From NCBI RefSeq assembly GCF_963677565.1, contig NZ_OY781981.1, positions 2,529,001-2,593,000 of the forward strand: DNA of 64,000 nucleotides, in the 5' to 3' direction. Below are positions 31,784 through 38,659 of this stretch, in pieces. The stretch comes from an uncultured Draconibacterium sp. GTDB taxonomy: Bacteria; Bacteroidota; Bacteroidia; Bacteroidales; Prolixibacteraceae. A program made the translations under genes and the position numbers. The stretch's first letter is position 1; each line of letters opens with the position of its first letter. The notes under the pieces were generated by a model. That model worked only from the letters and a program-made list of their open reading frames with translations. It was not told the origin of the DNA and ran no database searches.

Positions 31784-31848
31784 TGTTATAACCCAAGCTG
31801 ATAATAAGGGAATAATCCAACTTATTGGGTTCACAAACGTTAGCAGCA
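31784..31848. repeat. attC-like foldable site, left side of the pYEATS module
   Basis: AACCC...GGGTT and AATAAG...CTTATT arms form a hairpin with an unpaired stretch on one side. It ends in GTTAGCAGCA (31839-31848), the reverse complement of TGCTGCTAAC at 33697. It does not match the strict integron RYYYAAC/GTTRRRY consensus. Confidence 0.4.
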
Positions 31849-31865
31849 ATAATAAAAAATAGTAA

Positions 31866-32375
31866 ATGAAAAAGTACAATTTAATCTTATACACTGTTTC
31901 CGGATTGACAATAATAACTGTCCTTTCGGTTTTACTATCAAATCTATTCCCTGATAGTATCGGTAATGAAAACTTCAGAACATGGGGATTAGGCGCTGTG
32001 CTAGCAGAAATAATAGGATTATTTGTGCTGCTTACGAAAAATTCTATTGTTTCCAGACATATTGATATTTACCTCGCAATTCCAGAAGAATTTCAGGGAA
32101 TGACAACTAATATTGACTGGAGTTATGAGAGTTGTTTTATTATTTCTAAGGATTTTAAGCACGAGGTTCAATTAGTAAAATCTGAAATAGGACCTGGGTT
32201 TAAGGTTTATTTAAATAATGAATTGATGAGTAAGATTGCTGGGGCAGAATTAATAGAATTTCAATTAAAAGAAAGAAATGGTAGAGAATGGAAAGTTAGC
32301 CCATTTAATCTTTATGATTGCACAAAAAGCTTGGAGATTGTAAACTTAACTAAACAGGAATTAAACTATGACTAA
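31866..32375 (+). CDS. membrane protein of the pYEATS module, unknown function
   Basis: The 169-residue protein has two transmembrane helices (about 5-27 and 40-58) and a soluble C-terminal domain of about 105 residues, predicted beta-rich. The arrangement would place that domain on one face of the membrane. Its last 8 bp overlap the start of the next gene, so the two are translationally coupled. Base composition is much more A+T-rich than the flanking housekeeping genes. I do not recognise the soluble domain. Confidence 0.75.
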   Translation: MKKYNLILYTVSGLTIITVLSVLLSNLFPDSIGNENFRTWGLGAVLAEIIGLFVLLTKNSIVSRHIDIYLAIPEEFQGMTTNIDWSYESCFIISKDFKHEVQLVKSEIGPGFKVYLNNELMSKIAGAELIEFQLKERNGREWKVSPFNLYDCTKSLEIVNLTKQELNYD

Positions 32376-32946
32376 ATATAAATTCCATAATTATTCAAAA
32401 TTTGTTGAAAAAGACAAAGGAGGTCGAAATTGGTTTGACTGGTGCTTGTTTCTTGATGAAACAGTTGAGACTATTAATCAAATTGATTATGTAAGATATT
32501 ATCTTCATCCAACATTCCCTAATCCAGAAAGAACAGTTGGTACTAAAGAAAATAAATTTGCTTTGTTTTCAGGAGGTTGGGGAACATTTACAATTAAAAT
32601 AAAAATATTAAAAATAGATGGCAGTGTAGATTGGTGTGAATATTTACTAAAATTAACAAATGACAACTGGCCTGTAACAGAAATAAAGAATTTCCCATTA
32701 GATGATAAATCATTAAAAGTTTATCAAATAGTTGAAAATTCAAAGTTTACTTGGAGAAAATTTGACACAATAATAAAACGAGCTGAGTTACCTGATAGAA
32801 AAGTTGCACAAATATTGAAGGATTTAATTGAACTTAACTTAATTAGAAAAGCTCATTTTAAATCAATTGATAATCAGGATTTATTTGGAACAACAATTAG
32901 AGTTGGAAATGAACCAAAACTAATTAATTCTGGGAATAAACATTAA
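32368..32946 (+). CDS. pYEATS-domain protein with C-terminal winged-helix-like region
   Basis: The 192-residue protein carries, at about residues 20-110, the pattern VRYYLHPTFPNPERTV followed by SGGWGTFTIKIKI, the hallmark of the prokaryotic YEATS fold. Eukaryotic YEATS domains read acylated lysine on histones; bacterial versions occur in predicted conflict-system operons and are thought to be sensors or scaffolds. Residues about 118-180 (FTWRKFDTIIKRAELPDRKVAQILKDLIELNLI) look like a winged helix. It overlaps the preceding membrane gene by 8 bp. The domain call is by recognition and should be tested by profile search. Confidence 0.65.
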   Translation: MTKYKFHNYSKFVEKDKGGRNWFDWCLFLDETVETINQIDYVRYYLHPTFPNPERTVGTKENKFALFSGGWGTFTIKIKILKIDGSVDWCEYLLKLTNDNWPVTEIKNFPLDDKSLKVYQIVENSKFTWRKFDTIIKRAELPDRKVAQILKDLIELNLIRKAHFKSIDNQDLFGTTIRVGNEPKLINSGNKH

Positions 32947-32963
32947 AACTTCAATTATTTAAA

Positions 32964-33689
32964 ATGATAAACAAAAAAGATTACTCTTTACTTCTTTTAC
33001 AAACAGTTGAACGACTTTTTAATAGAATTAGAAAATTTGTTGCTGAGAATTCAGACATTTTAGAGTTCACTAAAGATGAAGATTTTATGCTATTGATTGA
33101 AGACAAATCGAAAAGTTCAAATTTCAAATTTCTTGTCTCAAATCCACATCAGAATCCACAAAACAAAATACTTTTTAATGCAGAATATAATCCGCAAAAT
33201 AGTTCATCTATTGCATCAAGAAAGACTACGGTTGAGGATAAATCAGTTATTTCATATTTAGAACAATGGACTAATTTAATAAGACAGTATAATAAAATTA
33301 GTTTAACAACAGAGCAAAGTATTATTAATGAATATGAGAAAGAATTTTATGACAATTTTGAGATTGTAGACGAAGATGCCGATACACATCCATATGAATT
33401 GTCAAAGCAAGTAATGATAAGCAATTATTTTGCTCATGTTATTAAAGTTTTAGAAGCTCATGAGGATGAGAATGCTGAATTAATAAAAGAAGCGGAAGAA
33501 ATTAGGGAAAGTATCCCCAAAATGACAAAGAAAACGACAATAAAAAGGATTAGTCGCTTCTTTGCTAAAGTTAGGAATAAAAGTCTTCCGCTATTAAAAG
33601 AAATTTTAGAATTAGGAAAGAAAGAACTTTTTAAAAGGGCAATCACAGCTGGATTTGACATGATTGGGGATTTAACAAATTTAATTTAA
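32964..33689 (+). CDS. third protein of the pYEATS module, unknown function
   Basis: The 241-residue protein begins with a helical region (LLLLQTVERLFNRIRKFV), has a beta-type central part and ends in a Lys-rich helical region (about 185-241) with an amphipathic, partly hydrophobic tail, KRAITAGFDMIGDLTNLI. Such a tail could contact a membrane, as in some effector proteins, but this is inference. It follows the pYEATS gene by 17 bp and shares its A+T-rich composition. The right-hand attC-like site begins 10 bp after the stop. Confidence 0.65.
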   Translation: MINKKDYSLLLLQTVERLFNRIRKFVAENSDILEFTKDEDFMLLIEDKSKSSNFKFLVSNPHQNPQNKILFNAEYNPQNSSSIASRKTTVEDKSVISYLEQWTNLIRQYNKISLTTEQSIINEYEKEFYDNFEIVDEDADTHPYELSKQVMISNYFAHVIKVLEAHEDENAELIKEAEEIRESIPKMTKKTTIKRISRFFAKVRNKSLPLLKEILELGKKELFKRAITAGFDMIGDLTNLI

Positions 33690-33698
33690 AAATTACTG

Positions 33699-33835
33699 CT
33701 GCTAACAAAGTACATATTGCAGGGCGGGGTTTGGTGGTACGCCAACTGCGGATTCTCGCATCGCAGTTCCGTGTCCTTCGGACAGGAACGCTCTCCGAAA
33801 TCCGCCCCGACAACATGTACCAACCGTTAACGGCA
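33699..33835. repeat. attC-like imperfect palindrome, right side of the pYEATS module
   Basis: About 137 bp. TAACAAAGTACAT...GGGCGG on the left is matched by CCGCCCC...ATGTACCAACCGTTA on the right, with inner arms around GTCCTTCGGAC. Size, bulged arms and TAAC/GTTA ends are like integron attC sites, though the strict core consensus is not met. It is far more G+C-rich than the module it bounds. Confidence 0.5.
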
Positions 33836-33878
33836 AGTTTGATTAAAAGACATCATACTTAATACTAAACATAAAAAG

Positions 33879-33992
33879 ATGAATAAGAAACTGTTTAAAA
33901 TTATTGGGATTATTGCAGCGATAGTTGTGATAATTGTTTTTCTTGATTTTGCTCTTGGTGGAATTATAGCAGGATGGAATAATCCGAAATAA
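33879..33992 (+). CDS. 37-residue single-helix membrane peptide
   Basis: MNKKLFKI opens a frame that is almost entirely one transmembrane helix (about 8-33) with a basic N-terminus and a GWNNPK tail. It has an A-rich leader before the ATG. It sits alone between the attC-like site and the next palindrome. It could be a cassette gene, a small regulatory peptide or a toxin-like peptide. Confidence 0.5.
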   Translation: MNKKLFKIIGIIAAIVVIIVFLDFALGGIIAGWNNPK

Positions 33993-33999
33993 ACTATTC

Positions 34000-34102
34000 T
34001 CCGCTCGCGCCGATTTGTAATCGGTGTGCAATTCGGTAGAATTGATAAAACAAACTTTCAGCCTTTGGCTGAGGTACGGATTACAAATCCGCACCAGCGG
34101 GA
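34000..34102. repeat. GATTTGTAATC palindromic repeat
   Basis: Arms at 34000-34024 and 34078-34102 are imperfect inverted copies built on CCGATTTGTAATCGG and CGGATTACAAATCCG, with CCGCTCGCG/CCAGCGGGA ends. Repeats of this kind are familiar between genes in Bacteroidota. Confidence 0.7.
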
Positions 34103-34131
34103 TCGGAAAAAACTAATATAAAAACAAATAA

Positions 34132-34542
34132 ATGAATCTTAACCTAACCGGGCACAAATGCCCAACTTGTCAATCCGGAATTCGCCTGAATTTATATAGG
34201 AACCGAGAGGAAATTATTGAGTGCAAAAATTGCAAGAGTTTATTGGTGGAAACTCCTAAAAGCAGGTTGATTTCGAGTGCTGTATTGGTAATTGGAATTT
34301 TTATTGCAATTGGCGTTTCACTACTGGTTGATAATCTTTTAATCGGCTTTGTATCGTTATTGGTATCTATTTCCCTTTCGCAAATGCTAATAAAATTAAG
34401 GCTCGCAAAAGCGGAATTAAAAATCAGGGACAAAATTACTAATCGTGTGTCGTATATACAGAAATCGGACTGGGAGGATATTTTAAATAATTCAAGAAAT
34501 GGGACGATAAATTATGAAATATTAGAGCGACTGGAGAAGTAA
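34132..34542 (+). CDS. zinc-ribbon membrane protein, function unknown
   Basis: The 136-residue protein has a four-cysteine zinc ribbon at the N-terminus (HKCPTCQSG ... ECKNCKS), then two adjacent transmembrane helices (about 43-88) and a charged cytoplasmic tail. No known pathway is suggested. It is the last gene of the accessory block and is convergent with the citrate synthase gene. Confidence 0.7.
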   Translation: MNLNLTGHKCPTCQSGIRLNLYRNREEIIECKNCKSLLVETPKSRLISSAVLVIGIFIAIGVSLLVDNLLIGFVSLLVSISLSQMLIKLRLAKAELKIRDKITNRVSYIQKSDWEDILNNSRNGTINYEILERLEK

Positions 34543-34567
34543 ACTAGATAAACATCATAAAACAAAA

Positions 34568-34588
34568 AAAGCCGGCAAAACCGGCTTT
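34568..34588. terminator. bidirectional terminator
   Basis: AAAGCCGG/CCGGCTTT 8-bp stem with a 5-nt loop. The T run on the minus strand serves the TCA operon. Confidence 0.8.
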
Positions 34589-34613
34589 CTTCAATTTATA
34601 TCATTGCCAACTA

Positions 34614-35936
34614 TTAGCAATTTGCTGTTCCTTCTCCTTCAGCTTGTTCTTTAAACCAGCTTAGTGGGTGCGAAGTTGGGCGCTCGATCGGCATTCCGTA
34701 AATACGGTCGTTTACCAACGATGCCAGTACTCCTAATGCACGCGATACACCAAACATTACGGTATAGAAAGTGTATTCCTTAATTCCGTAGTGGTACAAC
34801 AACGATCCGCTGTAAGCATCAACGTTTGGCCAAGGATTTTTAATTTTTCCTACTGATCCCAGAATTGGAGGAACTACGCGGTACAACTGGTTAGCCAGGT
34901 TTATCATTTTGTCGTCTTTGATATACTTATTGGCAAACTCCTGCTGCGCGGTAAAACGTGGGTCAGTTTTACGCAATACTGCGTGTCCGTATCCCGGAAT
35001 TACACGACCATTCTCCAACGTCTTTTTACAGTATTCGGCCACCTGCTCGTCGGTAGGTGTATCTGTATCCAGCTCTTCGATCATTTCAAAGATCCAGAAA
35101 ATTACATCCTGATTTGCCAGTCCGTGCAATGGTCCTGCCAATCCGTTCATTGCTGCAGAATAGCAGTAATATGGATTACTTAATGCTGAACCTACCAAAT
35201 GTGCTGTGTGTGCCGATACGTTTCCACCTTCGTGGTCGGCGTGAATGATCATATATAAACGGAATAAACGACGGATATCTTCCGAGTCAAAACCCATCAT
35301 ATGAGCCAGGTTACCCGCCCAGTCTAAACGTGGGTTTGGCTCAATATGGTGGCCGTTGTGAAACTGACGACGGTAAATGTATGCTGCCACACGTGGTAAA
35401 CGTGCAATCAGGTTCATTACGTCTTCGTAAGTGGCATCCCAGAAATATTTTTTATTTACACCGGCGCGGTATGCTTTCTGGAACGTTGATTCAGTAGCCA
35501 TTGAAAGAATAGCGGCACTGAATTGTGTCATTGGTTTCGATGTTTTTGGCATTGCATCAATCACATCGAAAGTATGTTGCGGAACGTGTGCACGTGTTGC
35601 CAGGTCTCTCGACAAGTTCAGTGCATCTTCCTGCGTAGGAATTTCGCCAATAAGCATTAGGTAAAGCAATCCTTCAGGAATTGGTTCTCCATCGGGATTA
35701 ATTTTTGGCAGTTTCTCCTGTAATTCAGGAATTGTATAACCTTTAAAACGAATTCCTTCTTCAGGATCGAGTTTTGAAGTGTCGGTAACCAAAAGAGGTA
35801 TACCTTTCATCCCTGTTAATACTTGCCCAAGTTTTACTTCTCCAAGTACTACGTCGGCATGATCTTTTTTGAGTCTTTGGAACTCCTTAGCGCACTTATT
35901 CGCTTTCTGATAAAATCTGTACTTAATGTATTCCAT
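34614..35936 (-). CDS. gltA: citrate synthase, eukaryotic mitochondrial-like type
   Basis: The 440-residue protein has the catalytic His in GLAGPLHGLANQ, the second His in IPGYGHAVLRKTDPR and the catalytic Asp in WPNVDAYSG. N-terminal blocks LGQVLTGMKGIP and DPEEGIRFKGYTIPE match the mitochondrial subfamily much better than E. coli GltA. It condenses acetyl-CoA and oxaloacetate. It ends the acn-idh-icd-gltA operon and is followed by the shared terminator. Confidence 0.97.
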   Translation of the reverse strand: MEYIKYRFYQKANKCAKEFQRLKKDHADVVLGEVKLGQVLTGMKGIPLLVTDTSKLDPEEGIRFKGYTIPELQEKLPKINPDGEPIPEGLLYLMLIGEIPTQEDALNLSRDLATRAHVPQHTFDVIDAMPKTSKPMTQFSAAILSMATESTFQKAYRAGVNKKYFWDATYEDVMNLIARLPRVAAYIYRRQFHNGHHIEPNPRLDWAGNLAHMMGFDSEDIRRLFRLYMIIHADHEGGNVSAHTAHLVGSALSNPYYCYSAAMNGLAGPLHGLANQDVIFWIFEMIEELDTDTPTDEQVAEYCKKTLENGRVIPGYGHAVLRKTDPRFTAQQEFANKYIKDDKMINLANQLYRVVPPILGSVGKIKNPWPNVDAYSGSLLYHYGIKEYTFYTVMFGVSRALGVLASLVNDRIYGMPIERPTSHPLSWFKEQAEGEGTANC

Positions 35937-35961
35937 CTGTTATTGTTATTGATTTATTTTA

Positions 35962-37227
35962 TTAATGCATATTTCGAATGATGGCATCGGCAAATTCCGA
36001 TGTCGTTAACAAAGTAGCTCCTTCCATTTGCGCATGCAAATCGCTTGTAACTTTGCGTTTTGCAAATACATGCTCCATCGCATCGTAAACGTGTTCTGCG
36101 GCTTCGTTCCATCCCATATATTCTAACATCATAACCGCCGAAAGGATTAATGATCCCGGGTTGGCTTTACCTGTTCCGGCAATATTTGGCGCCGTTCCGT
36201 GGGTTGCCTCAAAAATGGCATAACCACTTTGGTAGTTAATATTCGCTCCCGGCGAAATTCCAATTCCACCCACCATTGCTGCCAGCTGATCCGACACGTA
36301 ATCGCCGTTCAGGTTCATTGTAGCAATTACTGAGTGATCCCACGGGTGCAATAATGATTCCTGTAAAAAGGCATCGGTAATACAATCTTTCACGATCACT
36401 TTTCCTGCTTTTTTAGCTTCATCTAACGCTTTGTTGGCGTCCAGTTCGCCTTTGTCCTTTTTCAGGGCTTCGTATTGTCGCCAGGTAAAAGTCTGTTCGG
36501 CAAATTCATTTTCTGCCAGGTCGTAACTCCAGTTTTTAAATGCCCCCTCGGTAAATTTCATAATGTTACCTTTATGAACGATGGTTACCGATGGCAACTG
36601 GCGATCGATAGCATATTCAATAGCTGCACGTGTTAAACGTTCCGATCCGTCTTTTGAAATAGGTTTTACACCAAACGACGACGATTCGGGGAAACGAACT
36701 TTGTCGACTCCCATTTCGTTAATCAGAAATTCACGAAACTTCTTGTTCTCCGCTTCGCCCATCATGTATTCGATACCGGCATAAATATCTTCCGTGTTTT
36801 CGCGGAAAATGTGCATGTCTACCATCGACGGGTAACGAATAGGCGAGGGCACCCCTTTAAACCATCGTACCGGGCGCACACAAACGTACAAATCGAGCGT
36901 TTGGCGCAAAGCAACGTTTAACGATCGTATTCCACCGCCAACAGGTGTTTGCAGCGGGCCTTTTATTCCGATGAGGTATTCTTTAAAAGCTTCAATGGTT
37001 TCGTCGGGCAGATAACTTCCGGCTTCGTGGTAGGCTTTTTCACCGGCCAACACTTCTTTCCAGGTAATCTTTTTCGATTCTCCGTAAGCTTTGGCAACAG
37101 CAGCGTCGATCACACGTTGTGAGGGACCGCTAATATCCTTTCCTATTCCATCGCCCTCAATAAAGGGAATGGTTGGATAATCCGGCACTACCAGTTTCCC
37201 GTTAACTATTTTGGTTTTTTCTGTCAT
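35962..37227 (-). CDS. icd: isocitrate dehydrogenase, bacterial type I, with NAD-like cofactor residues
   Basis: The 421-residue protein is full length and clearly of the E. coli Icd family: Ser of the substrate site in the KGPLQTPVGGGIRSLN region and ENTEDIYAGIEY. At the positions that bind the NADP 2'-phosphate in E. coli (Lys344, Tyr345, Tyr391, Arg395) it has Asn, Ile, Ser and Ala (HGTAPNIAG, KVTSDLHAQ). This predicts NAD use. It is 25 bp upstream of gltA and 100 bp downstream of a second, unrelated isocitrate dehydrogenase. Confidence 0.93.
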   Translation of the reverse strand: MTEKTKIVNGKLVVPDYPTIPFIEGDGIGKDISGPSQRVIDAAVAKAYGESKKITWKEVLAGEKAYHEAGSYLPDETIEAFKEYLIGIKGPLQTPVGGGIRSLNVALRQTLDLYVCVRPVRWFKGVPSPIRYPSMVDMHIFRENTEDIYAGIEYMMGEAENKKFREFLINEMGVDKVRFPESSSFGVKPISKDGSERLTRAAIEYAIDRQLPSVTIVHKGNIMKFTEGAFKNWSYDLAENEFAEQTFTWRQYEALKKDKGELDANKALDEAKKAGKVIVKDCITDAFLQESLLHPWDHSVIATMNLNGDYVSDQLAAMVGGIGISPGANINYQSGYAIFEATHGTAPNIAGTGKANPGSLILSAVMMLEYMGWNEAAEHVYDAMEHVFAKRKVTSDLHAQMEGATLLTTSEFADAIIRNMH

Positions 37228-37241
37228 ATTTTATCTTTCAT

Positions 37242-37326
37242 TGTCATTTCGAAGGAGGTAACGACTGAGAAATCTGTTTCATTAAAACTTTTAAGTTACA
37301 GATTTCTCTCTGCGTTCGAAATGACA
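37242..37326. repeat. palindromic element between the two isocitrate dehydrogenase genes
   Basis: TGTCATTTCGAA (37242-37253) and TTCGAAATGACA (37315-37326) are perfect complements, with inner arms AGAAATCTGT/ACAGATTTCT. It fills nearly the whole gap between the genes and would form a strong hairpin in the operon mRNA. Confidence 0.75.
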
Positions 37327-37327
37327 G

Positions 37328-38554
37328 TTAATTTAGTTTGGCTTGTAAATTTTCATCCAAAGCTTCCAGGAACTGTTCAGTTGTCAAGTAATGAGCTTCT
37401 TCGAGTCCTTTTCCGTGAATGATCAATGCCAGATCTTTTGTCATTTTGCCCGATTCTACGGTTTCTATACAAACTTGTTCCAACGTATGTGCAAAATCAA
37501 TTAGCTCTTGGTTTTCGTCCAGTTTACCGCGGAATGCCAAACCTCGTGTCCAAGCAAAAATCGATGCAATCGGATTCGTTGATGTTGGTTTTCCCTGCTG
37601 GTGCTGACGGAAGTGGCGTGTTACCGTTCCGTGAGCTGCTTCGGCTTCCATGGTTTTCCCATCAGGAGTAACCAGTGTTGAGGTCATTAATCCCAACGAA
37701 CCAAAACCTTGTGCTACGGTATCGCTTTGTACGTCGCCGTCGTAGTTTTTACAAGCCCAAACAAATCCACCTTCCCACTTCAGGGCGGCAGCTACCATAT
37801 CGTCGATCAAACGGTGCTCGTACCAAATTCCTTTGGCCTCAAATTTTTCTCTGTATTCATTCTCATACACCATCTGGAAAAGGTCTTTAAACCGACCGTC
37901 GTAGGCTTTTAAGATAGTGTTTTTAGTCGACATGTACAACGGCCATCCTTTGTCAAGCGCCTGATTCATACATGAATGAGCAAATCCAATAATCGATTCA
38001 TCGGTATTGTACATGGCCATTGCCAGTCCGTTGCCTTCAAAATCGAAAACTTCGTGAGATACAGGTTCGCTTCCGTCTTCAGGCGTAAAAGTGATCGTCA
38101 ATTTTCCTTTTCCTTTGGTAAGGAAATCGGTAGCACGGTACTGATCGCCAAATGCGTGACGACCGATACAGATTGGTTGTTTCCATCCCGGTACCAAACG
38201 CGGAATATTTGAAATCATTATTGGCTCGCGAAATACAGTTCCACCTAAAATATTACGGATGGTTCCGTTTGGCGACTTCCACATTTTTTTCAGGTCGAAT
38301 TCTTCCACACGGGCTTCATCGGGTGTAATAGTGGCACATTTTACCCCAACACCATATTTTTGGATAGCGTGGGCTGCGTCTATTGTAATTTGGTCGTCGG
38401 TGGCATCGCGGCTTTCCATTCCCAAATCGTAATATTTCAAGTCAATATCAAGATAAGGAAGAATTAATTTTTGTTTGATGAAATCCCAAATTACCCGGGT
38501 CATTTCATCACCGTCGAGTTCGACAACCGGATTTTGTACTTTAATCTTTTGCAT
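37328..38554 (-). CDS. NADP-dependent isocitrate dehydrogenase, eukaryotic type II
   Basis: The 408-residue protein matches the homodimeric IDH1/IDH2-like family: ELDGDEMTRVIWDFIK at the N-terminus, SPNGTIRNILGGTVFREPI for isocitrate, and HGTVTRHFRQHQQG, where Arg-His bind the NADP 2'-phosphate. It oxidises isocitrate to 2-oxoglutarate and supplies NADPH. It lies between acn and the type I enzyme in the same operon. Confidence 0.96.
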   Translation of the reverse strand: MQKIKVQNPVVELDGDEMTRVIWDFIKQKLILPYLDIDLKYYDLGMESRDATDDQITIDAAHAIQKYGVGVKCATITPDEARVEEFDLKKMWKSPNGTIRNILGGTVFREPIMISNIPRLVPGWKQPICIGRHAFGDQYRATDFLTKGKGKLTITFTPEDGSEPVSHEVFDFEGNGLAMAMYNTDESIIGFAHSCMNQALDKGWPLYMSTKNTILKAYDGRFKDLFQMVYENEYREKFEAKGIWYEHRLIDDMVAAALKWEGGFVWACKNYDGDVQSDTVAQGFGSLGLMTSTLVTPDGKTMEAEAAHGTVTRHFRQHQQGKPTSTNPIASIFAWTRGLAFRGKLDENQELIDFAHTLEQVCIETVESGKMTKDLALIIHGKGLEEAHYLTTEQFLEALDENLQAKLN

Positions 38555-38596
38555 GGTCGTATTAATTAATTTACTGGTTATAATAATATAAAGATT

Positions 38597-38657
38597 CCTC
38601 TCAAAGGCGCAGAGACGCCAGATATAAATCTTAACGTCTTCGCGGCTTTGCGAGATT
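38597..38657. repeat. solo copy of the GxxExxY-element inverted repeat
   Basis: Left arm 38597-38622 and right arm 38633-38657 match the arms at 5642 and 6067 (core CAAAGGCGCAGAGACGC) but with only 10 bp between them. It ends 3 bp before the acn stop. Confidence 0.7.
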
Positions 38658-38659
38658 TC

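Noticed and set aside
31218..31862. Several 63-98-codon frames on the plus strand
   Set aside because: They run through palindromes and repeat remnants, overlap one another, and show no protein features.
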